A DNA stretch of 64,000 bases from Lachnospiraceae bacterium (GCA_017617545.1 JAFZVZ010000036.1:1-64000), one strand, 5' to 3'; shown: positions 8,597 to 17,496, counted from the first letter of the stretch. Notes: generated by a model from the letters alone, not told the origin. Program-made: numbers and translations.

Positions 8597-9547
8597 TCAA
8601 AAATCAATCCCCATCCTGGAAAATCTCCGTCCGCCGAACCCCTTCTCGATCACCTGATCCCATACTTCAAAGTCCGCAAACGCATCCTCCTCGGGACTGT
8701 CCGCAAGAAACTCCGTCAGCGCCTGCGGCGCGTCCGCGCGCTTCATGCCGAGCACTCTGTCCGCGGTCTTGCGAAGGTCCTTCAGGTCCTTCTTCGCGCT
8801 GTCGGCACCGAACAGCGACTGCACGGCGCCTCTCAAACCGTCCGCCGCGCCCTGCATCGATCTTACATCCCACCAGTGCCCCATCAGCACGGCATGATGG
8901 CTGGTTGGGTTGATCCACAGCGACTCCTCGGAGATCCCGCCGTGAACAAGTGAGGAATACTGCAGTACGCAGCATATATTTTCCATGCGCGAGATCACCC
9001 ACGCCACATGCTCCGGCCGAAGGCTTCCGAACATCGCCAGCGGAAAGAGATTGTCCTGCCGCTCGAACGCCAGCAGCACGCCGCCGTCCGCAAGCTCATA
9101 CCGGCCGCTCAACTTCGGAAAAGCATCCGCCAGGCCCTTGACATCCGCCGGAGGGAACTGCACTTTCGCAATGTTCTGAAGCACACGGTCCGCCTCATCA
9201 CGCTTACCCTTGGGGAAGACGAACAGCGCTGCCTTTCTCGTAAGGTACGAGGTAACGCCTTCATCCTCGTGGTCGTACAGATACCGGACCGTAATGTTGC
9301 TTCCGTCCCCGGCCTTAAAGCTGACCGTCTCGGCGTTCTTCCACAGCTCCTCCTCACGCCCGCTGCCGGTGGTATTCTGATCGTGGATCGCGCGAAGATA
9401 CTCCAGCATCTTGCTGCGGAACGCCCGGTACCCCGTCAGATCCCGGTCGCTGAATTCATACTTTGCGCCGCAGTATCCGCAGTACAGTCCCCCGCTGCTG
9501 TCGACGGACATCTCGCCGCCGCAGCTTCTGCATTTTACGCTTAACAT
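8597..9547 (-). CDS. Zinc-ribbon protein with kinase-like (probably inactive) domain
   Basis: A 316-residue protein beginning with a zinc ribbon (CRSCGG at 6-11 and CGYCGAKY at about 23-30). The C-terminal half contains LVHGGISEESLWINP followed by HHAVLMGHWWDV, which resembles the catalytic and DFG loops of a protein kinase with the Asp residues replaced. I infer a pseudokinase; a database profile search would settle it. The ATG at 9547 follows GGAGG, and a promoter is visible at 9583-9611. It is the first gene of the VWA/PurA-like operon. Confidence 0.65.
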   Translation of the reverse strand: MLSVKCRSCGGEMSVDSSGGLYCGYCGAKYEFSDRDLTGYRAFRSKMLEYLRAIHDQNTTGSGREEELWKNAETVSFKAGDGSNITVRYLYDHEDEGVTSYLTRKAALFVFPKGKRDEADRVLQNIAKVQFPPADVKGLADAFPKLSGRYELADGGVLLAFERQDNLFPLAMFGSLRPEHVAWVISRMENICCVLQYSSLVHGGISEESLWINPTSHHAVLMGHWWDVRSMQGAADGLRGAVQSLFGADSAKKDLKDLRKTADRVLGMKRADAPQALTEFLADSPEEDAFADFEVWDQVIEKGFGGRRFSRMGIDF

Positions 9548-9582
9548 CGTCGGATACCTCCTTCCACACCTGTTATGATCTG

Positions 9583-9611
9583 AGTATACCATTTTCCGGC
9601 GGCAAATACAA
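9583..9611 (-). promoter_or_regulatory. Promoter of the zinc-ribbon/VWA/PurA-like operon
   Basis: On the minus strand TTGTAT and TATACT are 17 bases apart, about 35 bases before the first start codon. The spacer contains one GGAAAATG octamer. Confidence 0.65.
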
Positions 9612-9663
9612 CGACGGATCGCCGCGCCGTCACCCGGCAGGCAGCACGGCACGGCTGCCGTGT

Positions 9664-9692
9664 TTTACTTTTTGCGGCTTGTATGCTATACT
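9664..9692 (+). promoter_or_regulatory. Promoter for birA
   Basis: TTTACT and TATACT are 17 bases apart, with an extended -10 TG element just before the -10 box. It diverges from the promoter at 9583-9611. Confidence 0.65.
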
Positions 9693-9775
9693 GTGCGCGA
9701 TTGCAGGATGACTGCGGCGCTTCCGTGCTGTTGAGGGACATCTGTCACACTTGAGGAAGGAGGTCAACGATTGCC

Positions 9776-10702
9776 ATGAATACAGACGCTTTCGGAAAAT
9801 ACCTGCGCGAGCCGCAGCGGATCCGGCTTCTTGTGCGTGATTCGGTGACTTCCACCAACCTGCTTGTGAAGGACCTCGGCGCGCATGGGGCGCCCGAGGG
9901 CACTTTGATGGTCGCGTCGGAACAGACGCAGGGGCGCGGTCGACTCGGGCGGAGGTTCGAATCTCCGAAGGGCACCGGTCTGTACGCGACGCTTCTGCTG
10001 CGGCCGGAACTCCCGCTTGCGCAGAGCCTGCAGATCACGATCCTGACTGCCGTCGCAGTTGCGGAGGGGATTGAGGCCGCAGTCCGTTACACACAGAAGA
10101 ACGCCTTGAATAATGAAAGAACCACAAACCCCGTCCCTGTGGTTCACCCGGAGATCAAGTGGGTGAACGACATCTACCTCGGTGACCGCAAGGTCTGCGG
10201 GATCCTCGCCGAATCCTCTCTCGTTCCCGGCACTGACCGGATCGCGTACACCGCGCTCGGGTTCGGGATCAACTTAGAGGAACCGCAGTACGGCTTCACG
10301 GGGACGGCCGAAGGAATCGCGGGTGCGCTGTATCCGTACGCAGGGATGCCGGAGGGCTTTCGCGAGCGGCTGCTCGCCGAGGTGGTCAACCGGATCCTCA
10401 TGTATTATGATGAACTGGTTTCCTGCCGAACAACAATTGAACAATCCGACATTGCGGATTCCGTCAATACCGCCGGCAGAACCGTCACTTCCGGCACAGA
10501 GCTCTCCTACATGGCTCGCTACCGCGCGTCCGATTATCTCTTCGGGAAGGATGTGTGGCTTCTCGATGATATCACAAGGCCGGACAATGCACGCCCCGCG
10601 CACGCCGTCGCGATCGACGCGGAAGGAAGATTGATCGTAACGCTGCCGGACGGTACCACGGAGGCGATCTCCGCGGGGGATGTGACCGTGAGAACGAAAT
10701 GA
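9776..10702 (+). CDS. birA: Biotin--[acetyl-CoA-carboxylase] ligase, without DNA-binding domain
   Basis: A 308-residue biotin protein ligase that activates biotin as biotinyl-AMP and transfers it to the carboxylase carrier protein. Signature motifs are GRGRLGRRFESPKGTG (about residue 55), KWVNDIYL (about 125) and KVCGILAES. It lacks the N-terminal helix-turn-helix of bifunctional BirA, so it is not expected to repress biotin genes. The last 70 residues match the SH3-like C-terminal domain. AAGGAGGT lies 11 bases before the ATG; a TTG nearer the site is out of frame. Confidence 0.93.
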   Translation: MNTDAFGKYLREPQRIRLLVRDSVTSTNLLVKDLGAHGAPEGTLMVASEQTQGRGRLGRRFESPKGTGLYATLLLRPELPLAQSLQITILTAVAVAEGIEAAVRYTQKNALNNERTTNPVPVVHPEIKWVNDIYLGDRKVCGILAESSLVPGTDRIAYTALGFGINLEEPQYGFTGTAEGIAGALYPYAGMPEGFRERLLAEVVNRILMYYDELVSCRTTIEQSDIADSVNTAGRTVTSGTELSYMARYRASDYLFGKDVWLLDDITRPDNARPAHAVAIDAEGRLIVTLPDGTTEAISAGDVTVRTK

Positions 10703-10803
10703 TATTGCCGGGTCTCGCAACGCGAAACCGCGTTTAAAAAGGAGAAGTACCGTTGCCGTGGGGGAACGGGGTTGTATGCAAGAACAGAAAGAAGGCACAA
10801 AGA

Positions 10804-12831
10804 ATGAACATAGAAGAATACATCAAGGCCAAACGGGCCGGTGAGAAAGAATACGACTACTGCGTATCCAAGGGTATCCACCCGTATCTGGTGTGCCTGG
10901 ACGATATGCTCGAGCGCTTCGAGGTCGACAGCCGCGTCAAACTCGGCCTCACGGACATCCCGATTGAGAAGATCGCGGGCACGTACAACGAGGGCCGCAG
11001 CAACGCGTTCGCGCGCAACTTCATGCCGCTCCTCGACAAGGACTCCGAGTTTGCCATGAAATGGGCCAACCTCTACGAGTCGATGGAGGCCGAGGGCATG
11101 CGCGACCCGATCATCGCCTACGAATTCCTCGACAAATACTACGTCCAGGAGGGCAACAAGCGCGTGAGCGTCTCGCTCTGCATGGGCGCCGTGACGATTG
11201 AAGGCTTCGTGACGCGCATCATCCCGAAGAAGACCGATACAAAGGAAGTCCAGATGTACTACGAGTTCCTGGATTTCTATGACAAAACACAGATCAACTA
11301 CCTCTCCTTCTCGAAGGAGGGCAGCTACTCGCTTCTTCTGAAGGCGACGTACAACAACACGGACCAGCCGTGGGATGATACAATGAAGGCGGACTTCCGC
11401 TCGGCCTACATCGCGTTCAGCAAGGAATTCCTGGCGAAGGGCGGCAACAAGCTCGCGCTCACGACGTCAGATGCATTCCTCGTGTACCTGAGCATTTTCG
11501 GTTACGAGGAGGCCAAGGAAGCGCTTGCGTCCGAATTCCGCGACAATATCGGGAAAATATGGAACGAGTTCGAGCTCTACAGCCATCACCGCACGATCTC
11601 GATCTCGCTAAATCCGATCACCGAGCCGAAGAAGCACACCTTCTCGATGCTCATGTCGCCGAAGACCTACGCGGCCGCCTGGGTGTACGAGAAGCCGAAG
11701 GAGATCAGCGCCTGGACCTACGCCCACGAGCTCGGCCGCGAGTACGTCGACGAAGTCTTCGGCAAGCGGATCAACACCGAGGCCGTGTTCGGCGTGACTA
11801 CGGAAAATGCCGTGGAAACGATGGAACAGCTGATCGCGGACGGGTACAACGTGCTCTTCACGACGTCGCCGCAGTATTTTCCGGCGTGCGCGAAGGTTGC
11901 CGTCGAGCACCCCGACGTGAAGGTCCTCAACTGCTCCATGAACCTCTCCTCACGCCACGTGCGCTCCTACTACCTGCGCATGTACGAGGCCAAGTTCATG
12001 ATCGGCGCTCTGGCGGGCGCGCTCGCCGCGGATGACCGCATCGGCTACGTCGCGGACTACCCGATCTTCGGCGTCACCGCGAGCATCAACGCGTTCGCGC
12101 TCGGCGCTCGCATGGTCAACCCCAAGGCCGAGGTGTACCTCGAGTGGTCGACGGTCAAGGGCAACGAGCCGAAGGAACGCTTCCGCGAGAAGGGCATCAC
12201 GCTCATCTCAAGCCGTGACCTTAACGCTCCCGCGAGCATGTCGCGCGAGTTCGGCCTGTTCCGCCGCAACGGCGAGGAGGTCGCCAAGAATTACGCGCTC
12301 CCTGTCTGGCATTGGGGGAAAATGTACGAGGACATCCTTCAGACCATCCTCAACGGCAACTGGAAGGATGAGGAGGAATCTGCCGGCAACCGCGCGCTCA
12401 ACTACTGGTGGGGCATGTCCGCGGGAGCCATCGACGTGATCTACTCCGACCGCATCCCGACCGGCACGAAGCTGTTGTTGAAGATTTTGAGAAATTCACT
12501 CACGACCGGCGGGTTCAATCCATTTTCCGAATTATTGAAATTCCAGGACGGCACGCAGCTGGAGGCCGGTGACGGTCTTAAGCCCGAGGACATCCTCAAG
12601 ATGGACAAACTCCTCTACAACGTGCACGGCTTCCTGCCGGCGATCGACGACATCCGCGACGAGTACCGCGCCTTCATCGAGGCGCAGGGCATCTTCCGCC
12701 CGGAGGCCGACACGCACCTAAGCGACTCCAGCCCCGTGCCTGCTCCCGCGGCGATCCCCGAGGGCCCGCAGCGCGACACGGAGGATGTGCCCGATTTCCT
12801 CGAAGGCAATGAACCTGAGCAAATAAACTAA
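10804..12831 (+). CDS. ParB-like domain fused to a BMP-type (PnrA-like) ligand-binding domain, cytoplasmic
   Basis: A 675-residue protein without signal peptide, lipobox or membrane helix. Residues about 45-135 have the ParB/sulfiredoxin-type pattern (DIPIEKIAG, then EGNKRVSV and CMGAVTIEGFV). Residues about 270-570 resemble the BMP family of ABC-transporter nucleoside-binding lipoproteins (VFGVTTENAVETMEQLIADGYN, then HPDVKVLNCS and MIGALAGALAADDRIGYV). The C-terminus is Pro-rich. A soluble intracellular BMP domain suggests a sensor or enzyme rather than transport. Start 10804 is preceded by GAAGG; a TTG at 10753 behind AAGGAGA would add 17 residues and cannot be excluded. It lies between birA and a phosphoesterase gene 21 bases downstream. 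Confidence 0.75.
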   Translation: MNIEEYIKAKRAGEKEYDYCVSKGIHPYLVCLDDMLERFEVDSRVKLGLTDIPIEKIAGTYNEGRSNAFARNFMPLLDKDSEFAMKWANLYESMEAEGMRDPIIAYEFLDKYYVQEGNKRVSVSLCMGAVTIEGFVTRIIPKKTDTKEVQMYYEFLDFYDKTQINYLSFSKEGSYSLLLKATYNNTDQPWDDTMKADFRSAYIAFSKEFLAKGGNKLALTTSDAFLVYLSIFGYEEAKEALASEFRDNIGKIWNEFELYSHHRTISISLNPITEPKKHTFSMLMSPKTYAAAWVYEKPKEISAWTYAHELGREYVDEVFGKRINTEAVFGVTTENAVETMEQLIADGYNVLFTTSPQYFPACAKVAVEHPDVKVLNCSMNLSSRHVRSYYLRMYEAKFMIGALAGALAADDRIGYVADYPIFGVTASINAFALGARMVNPKAEVYLEWSTVKGNEPKERFREKGITLISSRDLNAPASMSREFGLFRRNGEEVAKNYALPVWHWGKMYEDILQTILNGNWKDEEESAGNRALNYWWGMSAGAIDVIYSDRIPTGTKLLLKILRNSLTTGGFNPFSELLKFQDGTQLEAGDGLKPEDILKMDKLLYNVHGFLPAIDDIRDEYRAFIEAQGIFRPEADTHLSDSSPVPAPAAIPEGPQRDTEDVPDFLEGNEPEQIN

Positions 12832-12852
12832 CAGGAAGGAACCCGACCTCCC

Positions 12853-13512
12853 ATGAAAATCCTCTTCGTCTCCGACAAAGAATCGAAAGCCCTCTGGGAC
12901 TACTACGAGCCCGGCAAGCTGGATCCGTACGACCTCATCATCTCGTGCGGTGACCTCGCGCCGCAGTATCTCTCGTTCCTGGCGACGTTTACCAAAGTGC
13001 CCGTGCTCTACGTGCACGGCAACCACGACGACTGCTATGAGCAGACCCCGCCGGACGGATGCACCTGCATCGACGGTAAACTGTACCACTACAAGGGCCT
13101 GCGCATCGTCGGCTTGGGCGGCTCCATGCGCTATCGCCCCGGAACCAACCAGTACACGGACCCGGAGATGAACCACCGCGCGCGGATGCTCCGCTATCGG
13201 CTGTGGCGCAACCACGGCTTTGACCTTCTGGTGACGCACTCCCCCGCCAAGGGGCTCGGCGACTGCGAGGATCTCACGCACACGGGGTTCGAGGCATTTG
13301 TGAAAATGCTGGACCGCTACCACCCTGCGTACCACGTGCACGGCCACGTCCACGCAAACTATTCCTACAAGAAAAAGGGGCCGATTCAGTACGGCCCCAC
13401 CACAATACTCAATGTATACGAATCCTACGTTCTGGAAATCCCCGATCCGCCCGCGCCGGCGAAGAAACACCGCCGGCGCCTGCGTAAGAAGAAGCAGGCA
13501 CCGAGCGAGTGA
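12853..13512 (+). CDS. Calcineurin-like metallophosphoesterase
   Basis: A 219-residue phosphoesterase-fold protein. Metal-binding motifs are visible: SCGDLAP, YVHGNHDD, VTHSPAKG and YHVHGHVHANY. The first family motif, normally D-x-H, reads SDKES here, so one metal ligand is absent or replaced. The C-terminal tail is Lys/Arg-rich (KKHRRRLRKKK). The gene starts 21 bases after the ParB/BMP fusion gene and is probably co-transcribed with it. Substrate is unknown. A terminator follows at 13535-13568. Confidence 0.85.
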   Translation: MKILFVSDKESKALWDYYEPGKLDPYDLIISCGDLAPQYLSFLATFTKVPVLYVHGNHDDCYEQTPPDGCTCIDGKLYHYKGLRIVGLGGSMRYRPGTNQYTDPEMNHRARMLRYRLWRNHGFDLLVTHSPAKGLGDCEDLTHTGFEAFVKMLDRYHPAYHVHGHVHANYSYKKKGPIQYGPTTILNVYESYVLEIPDPPAPAKKHRRRLRKKKQAPSE

Positions 13513-13534
13513 TTTTCTCGAAAAAGCTGCCGAC

Positions 13535-13568
13535 ATCGAAGCGGATCATTCCGCTTCGATTTTCTTTC
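13535..13568 (+). terminator. Terminator after the phosphoesterase gene, overlapping the convergent gene end
   Basis: An 11-bp perfect stem (13535-13545 with 13550-13560) followed by TTTTCTTT on the plus strand. It overlaps the stop codon of the convergent lipoprotein gene, so its arm also encodes that protein's last residues. Confidence 0.75.
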
Positions 13569-14922
13569 CGAATTCCGAACTGTCAATGGTTCCGGCCACC
13601 ACCTGCGGAAGTAACTCGTAATACGTGTTGTACTTCCAGTTCGCGATGACACTGACTTCCGGGATCAGAACTTCGACATTCTGAAGCAGTTCCGCAACTT
13701 TTTTCGTGCTGATATCCGCGTTGGAATCATCATAGTCCACCGTCCATACCGGAGCCATCTGATACATCAGATACGCGTTCCGGCTGACGCGTTTGGCAAG
13801 TTCAAACGCATACTCCGCTGCAAATTCCTGATTTCCGCCGTCCTTGTTGCATACTGCAATTGAATCCGACGGCGCGCCGACAAGCTGTCCCGCTCCTGCC
13901 GAAGCATCGATCTCCGGAAACGCCCCCACACCGAGACGTGCATTGAGGAACGAGCTGAACTCGCATGCAGCGGCACTGTAGCATAATAAAAACGCGTTTT
14001 TTTCTTGATCAAACTGATTTTTTACTGCGTCGCCGGTATATTCATTTCCTTCCGTGTCTTTATCGCACACCTCCACGTACCCCTTGTCAATCATTTCACG
14101 GAATATGTCGACCGCCTTCGCAACCTGCGGATTGTCCCAGGACGAGATCCCTTTGTAGATTTGTTCCACACCTGCCGATCCGCATGTTTTCTGCAACAGC
14201 GATTCCATGAAATACGATATATACCAGGTGTATTCCTTCGGCACCGCGAACGGCGTGATGCCCTTCGCAAGAAGCTTGTCACAGCAGTCATAGAGATCGT
14301 CAAGGGTTTTCGGGATCTCATCGAAGCCGACCGACTCCAAAAGGTCCATGTTGGCGTACAGGATCGCGCCACCCGCAAGATTGAACGGAACTGCGTATTT
14401 GCTGCCGTTGTACGTAAGCGCTGAGAACATTTTCTCCTGAAGAACCCCTTTGTACGGGGCATATGCGTCGTCGAGGCTGCAGATCATGCCGGATTCTGCG
14501 GCACTCTCAACCTCGTGTCCGCCCCACATATAGATGAGATCGGGCAGAGTATCGTTTTGTCTCGCCTCCGTCAGCTTTTCCCAATAATCATAATAGTCAA
14601 TCAGCTTCAGTTCCAGCTCCGCGTTCGGATACTTTTCCTTCAGCTCCTTGATCGCCTCCATAAACGGCTGATAATACACGTCGTTGACTTCCATCGCACA
14701 CCACATGGTCAGCTGCACCTTCCCGTCCGGTGTCGGCGTCGGTGCCTCCGTAGGCGTCGGCGTAGCCGTCACAAGATCCGCGACAACCTCCGGCGTAGGC
14801 GTCGGTGTCGGCTTTTCCTCCTTCGGATCATCCGACGTACATCCCGCAAAACACGCCGTGATCAGGACCGCTGCCAGTATCAAAGCGATACGGCGGAAGC
14901 ATTTTCCCCAAAAACATTTCAT
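13546..14922 (-). CDS. ABC-type extracellular solute (sugar)-binding lipoprotein
   Basis: A 458-residue family 1 solute-binding protein. The signal peptide ends in the lipobox ACFAGC, followed by a TPTPTPE linker and a two-lobe binding fold starting at VQLTMWCAMEVND. Such proteins deliver sugars or oligosaccharides to ABC permeases, but no permease or ATPase gene is adjacent. A related gene lies at 15995-17407. The promoter is at 14962-14990 and GGGGGA lies before the ATG. Confidence 0.88.
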   Translation of the reverse strand: MKCFWGKCFRRIALILAAVLITACFAGCTSDDPKEEKPTPTPTPEVVADLVTATPTPTEAPTPTPDGKVQLTMWCAMEVNDVYYQPFMEAIKELKEKYPNAELELKLIDYYDYWEKLTEARQNDTLPDLIYMWGGHEVESAAESGMICSLDDAYAPYKGVLQEKMFSALTYNGSKYAVPFNLAGGAILYANMDLLESVGFDEIPKTLDDLYDCCDKLLAKGITPFAVPKEYTWYISYFMESLLQKTCGSAGVEQIYKGISSWDNPQVAKAVDIFREMIDKGYVEVCDKDTEGNEYTGDAVKNQFDQEKNAFLLCYSAAACEFSSFLNARLGVGAFPEIDASAGAGQLVGAPSDSIAVCNKDGGNQEFAAEYAFELAKRVSRNAYLMYQMAPVWTVDYDDSNADISTKKVAELLQNVEVLIPEVSVIANWKYNTYYELLPQVVAGTIDSSEFGKKIEAE

Positions 14923-14961
14923 ACTGCTGTCCCCCTTTTTGAGTAAATATAATTTACTGCT

Positions 14962-14990
14962 ATTGAACCATAAATCGATATCCTTGTCAA
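14962..14990 (-). promoter_or_regulatory. Promoter for the 13546-14922 lipoprotein gene
   Basis: TTGACA and TTCAAT, 17 bases apart on the minus strand, about 40 bases before the start codon. The -35 box is consensus and the -10 box weaker. Confidence 0.5.
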
Positions 14991-15064
14991 CTGTTTTTCG
15001 TCAGTTCCGCGCGATTCGCCCCCGTTTTTCTTAACGGAAGATCCGTCCCACACGCAAAATCCAT

Positions 15065-15093
15065 TTGACATAGCGGGCGCTCTGTGCTATGCT
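15065..15093 (+). promoter_or_regulatory. Promoter for queT
   Basis: TTGACA and TATGCT 17 bases apart, placing the transcript start about 35 bases before the preQ1 riboswitch. Confidence 0.7.
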
Positions 15094-15130
15094 CTGCGAT
15101 GCGGCGTTTCCGCCGCGCACAATCACACAA

Positions 15131-15174
15131 CGGTGAGTTCGAAACCATCCTCACCTAAAACAAAACTATGGAGG
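15131..15174 (+). promoter_or_regulatory. PreQ1-I riboswitch (translational)
   Basis: A stem GGTGAG (15132-15137) with CTCACC (15150-15155) encloses a loop starting TTC, followed by an A-rich tail ending in ACTATGGAGG. This is the preQ1-I layout. The loop CCAT (15145-15148) can pair with ATGG (15168-15171), forming the pseudoknot and covering the start of the ribosome site GGAGG (15170-15174). Binding of the queuosine precursor preQ1 would therefore block translation of queT, which begins at 15182. Confidence 0.88.
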
Positions 15175-15181
15175 TTTCTTT

Positions 15182-15871
15182 ATGAAACAAAAAATTACAG
15201 TGAAACGGAACTCTCTTCTGTTTCTCACGCGCGCGGCCGCGATCGCCGCTCTCTATGTCGTGCTCTCTGAGATTGCCAATCTGCTCGGACTTTGCAGCGG
15301 CGTCATCCAGTGCCGTCTCTCGGAAGCACTGACCATTCTTCCCGCTTTTTTGACTGAAGCTATTCCCGGACTGTTCATCGGCTGTCTTCTCACAAACATC
15401 CTGACAGGCTGTGCACCTTTGGACATCGCGTTAGGGCCCGTTGCCACGCTGATCGGCGCGGTCGGAACCTTCCTGATCGGTTTCGCAGTCCGTTCCATCC
15501 TTCTTCGCTCCTCGGAGAAAAAAGCATCCCTGTCTGCGGCTGACGCTTCCGCATCGACGTTCCGCCGTGTACTCAACGGCATTCTCCGGTTCCTTCGCTA
15601 CGCGCTCCTTGTGGCTGCCCTCGCGCTTCCGCCGATCGTTGCCAACGCCGGGATCGTGCCCTATGTCCTTCGCCACGCCTACGGTGTGGAGGACGGATAC
15701 GGATACCTCATCCTCACGGTAGGTGCCGGTGAAGTCATCGCCTGCGGCATCTTAGGCGGCATTCTCCTTGACGCGCTGCTGCGCAATGCCTTCACGAGAA
15801 ACATGCTCGCCGGTGAGCCGAAAAATAAAGCGAAAAATCAGCCGGAAGAAGAGGCCTTAATCGCAGATTGA
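15182..15871 (+). CDS. queT: QueT-family queuosine precursor transporter
   Basis: A 229-residue integral membrane protein of the QueT (DUF988) family, with five to six helices and the conserved early segment ALYVVLSEIANLLGLCSGVIQCRLSEALTILP split over the first two helices. QueT is the predicted substrate-specific component of an ECF-type importer for queuosine precursors. The preQ1 riboswitch directly upstream supports the assignment. A hydrophilic insert at about 110-125 is unusual but harmless. It is monocistronic, with a strong terminator after it. Confidence 0.93.
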   Translation: MKQKITVKRNSLLFLTRAAAIAALYVVLSEIANLLGLCSGVIQCRLSEALTILPAFLTEAIPGLFIGCLLTNILTGCAPLDIALGPVATLIGAVGTFLIGFAVRSILLRSSEKKASLSAADASASTFRRVLNGILRFLRYALLVAALALPPIVANAGIVPYVLRHAYGVEDGYGYLILTVGAGEVIACGILGGILLDALLRNAFTRNMLAGEPKNKAKNQPEEEALIAD

Positions 15872-15892
15872 AACAACGATTCTAAAAACCAA

Positions 15893-15939
15893 GGGAGCCC
15901 CGCTGCGTGAACAATCACGCAGCGGGGCTCCCGTTTTTT
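15893..15939 (+). terminator. Terminator after queT
   Basis: An 18-bp perfect stem (15893-15910 with 15915-15932), a 4-base loop and a T-run. Confidence 0.93.
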
Positions 15940-15994
15940 ACTCTTTTTCACACAGCACAGCGTTCCTCGTCACGTGCTCTCCGCACGGAGCGCG

Positions 15995-17407
15995 TCAGCG
16001 GATGGCCCTCGCCATATTCTCGATAAACGTTGTACCGTTATATCCTTCGTCGTACCATGCCTGAGATGAAACATCCACGAGCTCCCGAAGGTACATGGAA
16101 GCTTCCTCGATCGGAAGCGCGGAGTCGCCGAAGTAGATAAATCCATCCGCATTCAGCAGCATTTGCGCCGTGTCCCTGCGCATCTCGCTCAGCTGCGTAT
16201 CGGCATAATCAATCTCCCAGACCGGGAAGATCGTTCTTTCCAGATACTGGTATTGGCTGATCAGCTGCGCCAGTTCGCAGGCGTACGGGATCGCGACGTC
16301 CTGATTCAGCGATGCCGTAGGAACCGCGAGCCCCGCCACGGGACCTCCGATATATTCGTTGATGCTGCTCATCCCGTTGCCGAAGCCGGGGAACGGCACA
16401 GCCTGGATCCGGTAGTCGTCCATGTATTCGAACTCGTAGACATTCCATGTGCCGTTCACATAGAACGCGTACTCGCCGTTCATAAATCGCTGCTTCACCT
16501 CGTCATTGTGCATGGTGAACATATCCGGACTGAAGTACCCTTTTTTAACCATCTCCAGGAAGAGATCGACCGCGGCGGCAATGGCCTGGTTGTTCCACGT
16601 CGCGCCGTTGTAGTAAATGTCCTCAAGCATCTGCCGGCCGCCGATGCGGAGCATAAGGAATTCCAGGTACTCGGAGACACACCACTGCTCGTCGCAGGCG
16701 CATCCGAACGGCCGGATCCCCGCCGCGATCAGCTTATCACAGCACAAAAGCATTTCATCCCAGGTCATCGGGACTTCGGTGTATCCGGCCTTGGCGAGCA
16801 GGTCCATGTTGGCGAACATGACGACACAGTTTGTCTCACACGGTACCGCATAGCTCTTTCCGACTACGGAAAATGCCTTCCTCATGCTTTCGGGAAGCTT
16901 CTCCCCGTACGTAAGCAAAGCGTCATCCATGTTGCAGAGCAGACCGTTCTTGACCAGTTCCTGATAATCCGCGTTCGGATTCACAAGGAAAATGTCCGGC
17001 AGCGCGCCGTACTCGCCGGCAGCCCTCACCTTCGTCTTGTAGCTGTCGGAATACATGGATTCCACCTGCACCTGAATGTCCGGATACCGTTTCTGCATCT
17101 CGGCGAATGCCTTCTGGAACGGGATATAGTAAGCGTCAGTTTCCGGGACATCCGTCCAGATCGTCAGTGTTGTCGGCTCCGGTGTCGGAGTGGCTTCGGG
17201 CAAGCTCTCCGTCGGCGTCGGATCTTTCTGCGCATCCGTCGGTGTCGGTGTGTCCGGCGCGTCCGTCGGAGTCACTTTTTCGTTTTTCTTCTTGTCACGG
17301 CCCTCTCTCTCCTCCGGATCGGAACCGGAGCAGGCCGCGGCGCAGATCATCATCACGACCACCAGAAGCACCGCGATGAAACGCATCAGTCTCTTGTCAG
17401 TATTCAT
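15995..17407 (-). CDS. ABC-type extracellular solute (sugar)-binding lipoprotein, second paralog
   Basis: A 470-residue family 1 solute-binding lipoprotein with lipobox MICAAAC, a basic/TPTP linker (about 30-75) and a binding domain from TTLTIWTDVPETD. It shares its architecture and many motifs with the 13546-14922 protein (FANMDLLAKAGY against YANMDLLESVGF, and CCDKLIAAGIRPF against CCDKLLAKGITPF), so the two arose by duplication. No transport partners are adjacent. The ATG at 17407 has only a modest site (GGGG) before it. Confidence 0.88.
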   Translation of the reverse strand: MNTDKRLMRFIAVLLVVVMMICAAACSGSDPEEREGRDKKKNEKVTPTDAPDTPTPTDAQKDPTPTESLPEATPTPEPTTLTIWTDVPETDAYYIPFQKAFAEMQKRYPDIQVQVESMYSDSYKTKVRAAGEYGALPDIFLVNPNADYQELVKNGLLCNMDDALLTYGEKLPESMRKAFSVVGKSYAVPCETNCVVMFANMDLLAKAGYTEVPMTWDEMLLCCDKLIAAGIRPFGCACDEQWCVSEYLEFLMLRIGGRQMLEDIYYNGATWNNQAIAAAVDLFLEMVKKGYFSPDMFTMHNDEVKQRFMNGEYAFYVNGTWNVYEFEYMDDYRIQAVPFPGFGNGMSSINEYIGGPVAGLAVPTASLNQDVAIPYACELAQLISQYQYLERTIFPVWEIDYADTQLSEMRRDTAQMLLNADGFIYFGDSALPIEEASMYLRELVDVSSQAWYDEGYNGTTFIENMARAIR

Positions 17408-17496
17408 TTTGTTACCCCTTATTCCGTTGTCACTGCCTACTACAGGACAACGCTCTCTTCTCCGGGTGCACTCACCCCTCGCCGTCCGCGGATGCC

